In this document: in pieces, positions 8,919-12,736 of the stretch | How the letters are laid out: every line of letters begins with the position of its first letter | Numbering within the stretch: the first letter of the stretch is position 1 | Source: Chloromonas sp. AAM2 | Lineage: Eukaryota > Chlorophyta > Chlorophyceae > Chlamydomonadales > Chlamydomonadaceae | DNA length: 12,736 nt | NCBI GenBank assembly: GCA_004335635.1 | Contig: QAXH01005898.1 | Location: 1 to 12,736 of the forward strand | Direction of reading: 5' to 3' | Notes under the pieces: model-generated | What the model was told of the DNA's origin: nothing | The model's database searches: none | What the model saw: the letters and a program-made list of their open reading frames with translations, nothing else | Translations under genes and position numbers: made by a program

Positions 8919-11900
8919 ATGTCAGGTCCTCAGGACTCGGTCAGAAAGTCACAAAGCCGAATACCGACGCTGTCATTGGGCTCCACCCAGCCGTTTGACC
9001 TTAACTCTCCAAAAGCTCCGGGCTCCTACCCCTCCCTGCCTCGTCCTCCACACCCAAACTCTTCAGCCGCTAGCCCAGGAGTGGAGAATGGCCCAAGTGC
9101 TGCAAACACTCCCAAGGGCAGCTCTGACGGCCGTCCTTTGCGCCGGTCAAGCAGCATCAACAGCCATGCAGGCAATGAGGGTCCCACCAGCACAAGCAGC
9201 CAAATTCAGAGACGACTCAGCTCTGGTTCCATGGGCAGCAATGCATCAGCTACCTCCAACCCCACATGCCCCCCTCCCAAATCCAAGCAGCTGACTTCAG
9301 CATACACAGCAGGCACCAGCCTGAGACGCAGCTTCATCCCCTCCCCCTCTCCCTCATCCACACCCGGCCCAACGTTCCAGACACCAATCTCACTATCCCG
9401 CCAGCCGTCAGTCACGTCTAACCATGCTTTGGACAACGGCATTGCATCCCTCCCCTCCACCACTCCGCCCTCCCCCACAGGCTCCATGCACCAACTCTCA
9501 CTCACACCCCACCACCACCTCCACAGCCACCATCACAGTGGTGCTTCAATCCTGGAGAGCCCAGCACTGAGTCATCTCACACAGCAATTGTCGCCTAACC
9601 GAACATCAACTGCAGCTCACAGCACACATAAGGCACATGCAACCAATATCGTGGTGGCTGTCCGCATGAGACCTCTCAGGTGGGTAGGGCCGGGCTAGGG
9701 CTTGAGATGTCATTGTTCCGTCCTACAGCGTGATGTACGTTCAAAAACCACACATGCACATACATACACATATACACATACCCTGTGGCTCAGGACGAAT
9801 TCTCCGCTTTGCGCACGGTGGCCTTCCACTTGCTCCGAGCTCATCACTGCTAGTCCAGCATATCAGTAGGCCACTAATGCTTCACACTCGATGCTTTCCT
9901 GAGGCATAAGGGTATGCTGCTGACTGCAAAAGCAGGCAGCAACACATGATGTCATGCTAGTAAACCACGTACCACTCACTCCAGGTAAACTGTCAGAAGG
10001 CCTGATTTGAACCCTCAATTCGAGCGGAGCCGACTGCTGGCCTCTAGCATGCGCTTGTGGGCTCTAGCAGATGCTCGTGTGCACCAGGGTAGCCGTCACG
10101 GGGCACAGCCTGTGTCACCGGACACGGGATGAGCACCGCCCTGACCTACCCTGAGCAAGAAATCATCTCTAGCATCTACGTTTCTAGCATAACATGGGCT
10201 CACATGCTCTTCTCAGCCTGAACATGCTGCTTGCCCCGCACGGTGACAAGAACAGTGCCCGAGGGGATCGTGAACGCATCAGAGCAACCGGGAACATGAC
10301 AACAGTATCAGAACAACCAGACATCTGGCTCAGCACATCTGCCCCTGAGCACATTTATTCCTTTCATCAACCCCACATGCTGCTTGTTCCCGCATAGCGA
10401 CAAGGAGAGGGCTCGCGGCGACCATGAGGCGTGGGCAATCGACGAGCAGCGGAATGTGGGCTTCTACAAGGAAGGAAGGTGGACACCCAAGTTCCATTAC
10501 GATCATGTGTTCGGCCCACAGGTGCGCCCATGGCGGCACACGTGATGCACAGCCACTGCATGGGGCTAAGCTGCATGGGCAGAGCGTTGCATGCAAGGCG
10601 TTGCATGCAGAAACGGAAAGTAACCAACTTGCAACGGCATGCACAATCAGCCATCCAGCAACCACCCACTCATGGTGATGTACATGGATGTCAAGACAGT
10701 GATTGTTTGTGTTCAAGATTTGGTTTTCATATGTCAAGACAGTGATTGTTTGTGTTCAAGATTTGGTTTTCATAAGTCAAGGCAGTCATACGTTGATCGT
10801 CTGAACACTGAACGGCCTTGGATTGAAAATCAAGTACAACAACAACAACCACTGCTGGGGTTGCATGGCAGGTGGACCTTGCAGTACACTTGGGTATGTG
10901 TCATATTGTGTATGATTGTGTATAACGCTTGTATGGGTCCGAGCATGTGGGATACAGCGCATCGGTGCATCATTGGTGGTTGGACGAGGTAGAAACTGCG
11001 CACCGGTGGATCATCTGATGTGTTTATTGATGCCATTCAGTCATTTTCCGTATGTATCAAACAAGTAAGCGTCAGTGACAGGTCCAAGCATCAGGCCTAC
11101 ATTGGCAAGTACCCTTCGGAGGCTGTAGTGACAAGTGATTGGCAAGTACCCTTCGGAGCACATTCACATAGGCTTTGAGCCTAGCATGCGGCCTTCAGTC
11201 CAGGACAGACGCTGATGCACTGCAGTGTACAGAAACAGTGTTGGCCAGAAAGTTGTATTGGTTAGAAAGTAGTGACAGGGAATAGGCAGGTCCAAGTTGA
11301 CAGGTCCAACCGGTTTTTCGTTTCTGCAGGCCCGTAACCAGGACCTGTTTGAGACGCTGGCCCGGCCGCTGCTCGCCCCCGCGCTCAAGGGCGTGAGCGG
11401 CACTGTGTTCGCCTACGGCGTGACCAGCAGCGGCAAGACACACACCATGATGGGCAGCGGGGCAACGGGGCTGGAACAAGGTGGCCACGGGAACAGTTAG
11501 GGTTAGGGTCAGGTTAGAGTTAGGTTAGGCTTACGGTTCAAAGTAACCCCAGGGCCTAACCCCAGGTGACAAGGGGCACAGCCAGAGTACACATCAGTGC
11601 ATGGGGGGTTGGGGTTAGGGTTAGGGTAGGGGGGTAGTGTGGTGTGCTAGGAAACGTGTGCTACCATCGCACCAATCGGCGTCTTGTTGGTATCTGTATT
11701 ACGCATGCGTATCCGCATCATCCGCCAGCCCTGGCCATGGAGCGTGAAGCATGTGTACCTGCTGGCCCTGGGTGCACCCTGGCGAGCTACCAAGGCGAAC
11801 AGGCATAACAGATATCTTGCCTCGATGTATTCTATCTAGATGCCGAAATACCTGGCCCATAAACAATCATTTGATTGTTCATAATGATGAGTTCATTAGA

Positions 11901-12696
11901 TCTGGGTTATCAGAAGGTTATCAGAAGGTCTGGGTTATCAGAAGGTTGCTAATAATATTATTTGCTGTGTGCAGGTGGCGAGGTGACAGGGGAGGCGGGT
12001 CTGGTGCCACTTGCTGTTAGTGAGCTATTCTCGCTGATAGCTGCAGCTAACCAGGCCGCGGGACAGGCTGGCCCAGGGGCAGTGACGTCCACATACGTGG
12101 TCAAGATGGCCATGATGGAGATTTACAATGAGGTGGGTGCAAGAGCAACAGTGTTTTTGCCAGCAAATGCATGGTAATGTGAAGTTTGTGTGTCACTTTG
12201 CGACTGTTTTGCGTCAAAGGTTTTATTGTAGTCGTAAATTGCATGGCACTGATTGCATTTTGTTTGATGAAATACGCTGAAAAAGCATTGCAGACATGAG
12301 GGGTTGCTTGCAACACACACACACCGGCACCTGAGCACGCAAACCAGCCCCAGAAACGATGATCTCTTTCACACTTGAGCTCTTGCCAATTATATCAGAC
12401 TCTTCAAAGAGGTCTGCCTGATCAGAACAGTTTCCCAAGGACCTGGAAAGTTTCCCAGTGGCCCACACACCCAGAAATGCCCCTCCCCCCCCTTCCCACA
12501 CACACACACACACACAAACAGCACACACACACACATACACACAAACAGCACACACACACACATACACACACACACACACACAGACACACAGTGGCTTGGG
12601 CCTGCATGCTTGCCTCATGCCCTGCAGGTGTTGAATGACCTGCTGGACCCTTCACTCACGAACCTCAAACTGAGGGAAGATGGACACAAGGGGGTG
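8919..12696 (+). CDS. Kinesin-7-type motor protein, 5' part (truncated by window end)
   Basis: Five exons, 8919-9679, 10398-10521, 11330-11480, 11975-12132 and 12628-12696, give 421 residues so far. Introns are GT-AG and phases agree (AG|C, CAG|GCC, G|GT, GAG|GTG). Residues 1 to about 240 are a Ser/Pro/Thr-rich, probably disordered extension with basic patches such as LRRSS and QRRLSSG. The motor starts at NIVVAVRMRPLS (about 243-254) and continues with EAWAIDEQ, FHYDHVFGP, GTVFAYG, the P-loop GVTSSGKT (325-332), HTMMG, MMEIYNE and VLNDLLDP. The VTSSGKTHTM form is typical of plant kinesin-7 (CENP-E-related) motors, which are ATP-driven microtubule motors usually plus-end directed; its cargo is unknown. 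NxxSSRSH and DLAGSE should follow in later exons. The start is the first ATG after an in-frame TAA at 8877; its context is weak, so an additional 5' exon is possible. Confidence 0.88.
10109..10128. repeat. Hairpin upstream of the 28-bp repeat
   Basis: CCTGTGTC and GACACGGG form an 8-bp stem (one G-T pair) with an ACCG loop. It ends 6 nt before the 28-bp repeat at 10135, the same spacing as the palindrome before copy 1. It lies inside kinesin intron 1. Confidence 0.6.
10135..10162 (+). repeat. 28-bp dispersed repeat, copy 2
   Basis: Identical to 1085-1112 over all 28 bases and in the same orientation, about 9 kb away, inside kinesin intron 1 (9680-10397). Sequence on both sides diverges at once. 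A chance match of this length in 12.7 kb is very unlikely. Confidence 0.75.
10222..10280 (+). pseudogene. Decayed duplicate of the start of kinesin exon 2
   Basis: ACATGCTGCTTG at 10222 is repeated at 10375, just before exon 2. The following bases translate as DKNSARGDRE against DKERARGDHE at the start of the real exon (10399 onward), about 154 bp downstream. The copied acceptor is lost (CGCACGG in place of CGCATAG), and similarity fades after about 10 codons. This is best read as a local tandem duplication of the intron 1/exon 2 boundary followed by decay. It should be spliced out as part of intron 1. Confidence 0.65.
10688..10789. repeat. 43-bp tandem repeat, about 2.4 copies
   Basis: Two perfect copies (10688-10730 and 10731-10773), each starting ATGTCAAGACAGTGATTG and ending GGTTTTCAT, are followed by a partial copy with mismatches (AAGTCAAGGCAGTCAT). 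The repeat lies in kinesin intron 2 (10522-11329). The absence of any difference between the first two copies points to a recent duplication or ongoing homogenisation. Confidence 0.95.
11101..11158. repeat. 21-bp direct repeat, two copies 37 bp apart
   Basis: The 21 bases beginning ATTGGCAAGTACCC and ending TTCGGAG occur at 11101-11121 and 11138-11158 without mismatch, in kinesin intron 2. The related string CAGGTCCAA occurs at about 11079, 11287 and 11301 in the same intron. Confidence 0.85.
11417..11440 (+). other. Kinesin P-loop (Walker A), GVTSSGKT
   Basis: These eight codons read GVTSSGKT and match GxxxxGK(S/T), the nucleotide phosphate-binding loop of kinesin motors. It is preceded by TVFAY and followed by HTMMG, as expected. 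V-T-S-S in place of the more common Q-T-G-S favours a plant-type kinesin-7 assignment over kinesin-1 or kinesin-14. The catalytic Lys and Thr are intact. Confidence 0.93.
11497..11631 (+). repeat. Interstitial telomere-like TTAGGG arrays in kinesin intron 3
   Basis: Two short clusters (11497-11531 and about 11609-11631) contain TTAGGGTTAGGG with degenerate units GTTAGA and GTTAGG around them. Between them, CCTAACCCC at 11555-11563 is the reverse complement of GGGGTTAGG at 11611-11619. The arrays begin 16 nt after the 5' splice site of intron 3 (11481), with the G-rich strand in the sense RNA. The unit is the TTAGGG type, not the TTTTAGGG type of Chlamydomonas reinhardtii. Confidence 0.85.
11901..11946. 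repeat. Short repeats of GGTTATCAGAA
   Basis: GGTTATCAGAAGGT occurs three times, starting at 11905, 11916 and 11933. The outer two are part of a longer TCTGGGTTATCAGAAGGT unit. It lies 30-70 bp before the intron 3 acceptor at 11974. Confidence 0.85.
12497..12590. repeat. (CA)n microsatellite with a 27-bp higher-order unit, kinesin intron 4
   Basis: A CA-dinucleotide run is broken by two copies of a 27-bp unit (ACAAACAGCACACACAC.. at 12514-12540 and 12541-12567), then by more CA and CAGACACACAG. It ends 37 nt before the exon at 12628. Confidence 0.95.
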
Positions 12697-12711
12697 GTGA
12701 GTGTTCAACCA

Positions 12712-12736
12712 TGTGTGTGTGTGTGTGTGTGTGTGT
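12712..12736. repeat. (GT)n microsatellite at window end, kinesin intron 5
   Basis: A perfect TG/GT dinucleotide run begins 15 nt after the donor of intron 5 (12697) and runs off the window. It is complementary to the CA run upstream of the exon at 12628-12696. Confidence 0.95.

Noticed and set aside
10004..10013. GGTTCAAATC on the minus strand, resembling a tRNA B box
   Set aside because: The flanks do not form a T-stem or an acceptor stem, and no A box is found at a suitable distance.
11497..11631. Chromosome end suggested by TTAGGG repeats
   Set aside because: The arrays are short, degenerate and lie inside an intron with conserved kinesin exons on both sides.

Overview
The window looks like nuclear DNA from a green alga, most likely a chlorophycean (Chlamydomonas/Haematococcus/Dunaliella-like). 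The evidence is intron-rich genes with GT-AG introns of 85-808 bp, coding sequence full of Gln/Ala/Ser homopolymers, many CA/CT microsatellites, TGTAA-type polyadenylation motifs, a plant-type AP2 transcription factor and a plant-type kinesin-7 motor. The species cannot be fixed from the sequence alone.

Two protein-coding genes are arranged head to head. On the minus strand, 8580 down to 2819, I rebuilt a six-exon gene for a protein of about 1,483 residues with two diverged AP2 DNA-binding domains. The domains are about 690 residues apart, joined by a linker with an acidic patch and a long Gln/His-rich tract. Every exon junction matches in phase, and two junctions restore AP2 domains that no single open frame shows. 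On the plus strand, from 8919 past the right edge, is the 5' part of a kinesin-7-type motor gene: five exons and 421 residues. It has a Ser/Pro-rich N-terminal extension, then the start of the motor with the P-loop GVTSSGKT and the EIYNE motif. The switch I and II segments lie beyond the window. The 338 bp between the two start codons (8581-8918) probably hold both promoters.

The left end (1 to about 2197) has no gene I can support. It holds degenerate tandem repeats, duplicated short blocks and a 28-bp sequence that recurs exactly in kinesin intron 1. Positions about 2198-2818 are probably the 3' UTR of the AP2 gene.

The kinesin introns carry most of the unusual structure. Intron 1 has a decayed copy of the start of exon 2. 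Intron 2 has a perfect 43-bp tandem duplication. Intron 3 has TTAGGG telomere-like arrays. A (CA)n tract in intron 4 and a (GT)n tract in intron 5 flank a 69-nt frame-preserving exon. I see no operon, CRISPR array, RNA gene or complete mobile element. Nothing here amounts to a clearly new multi-gene system; the most distinctive object is the two-AP2, polyQ-linked regulator.
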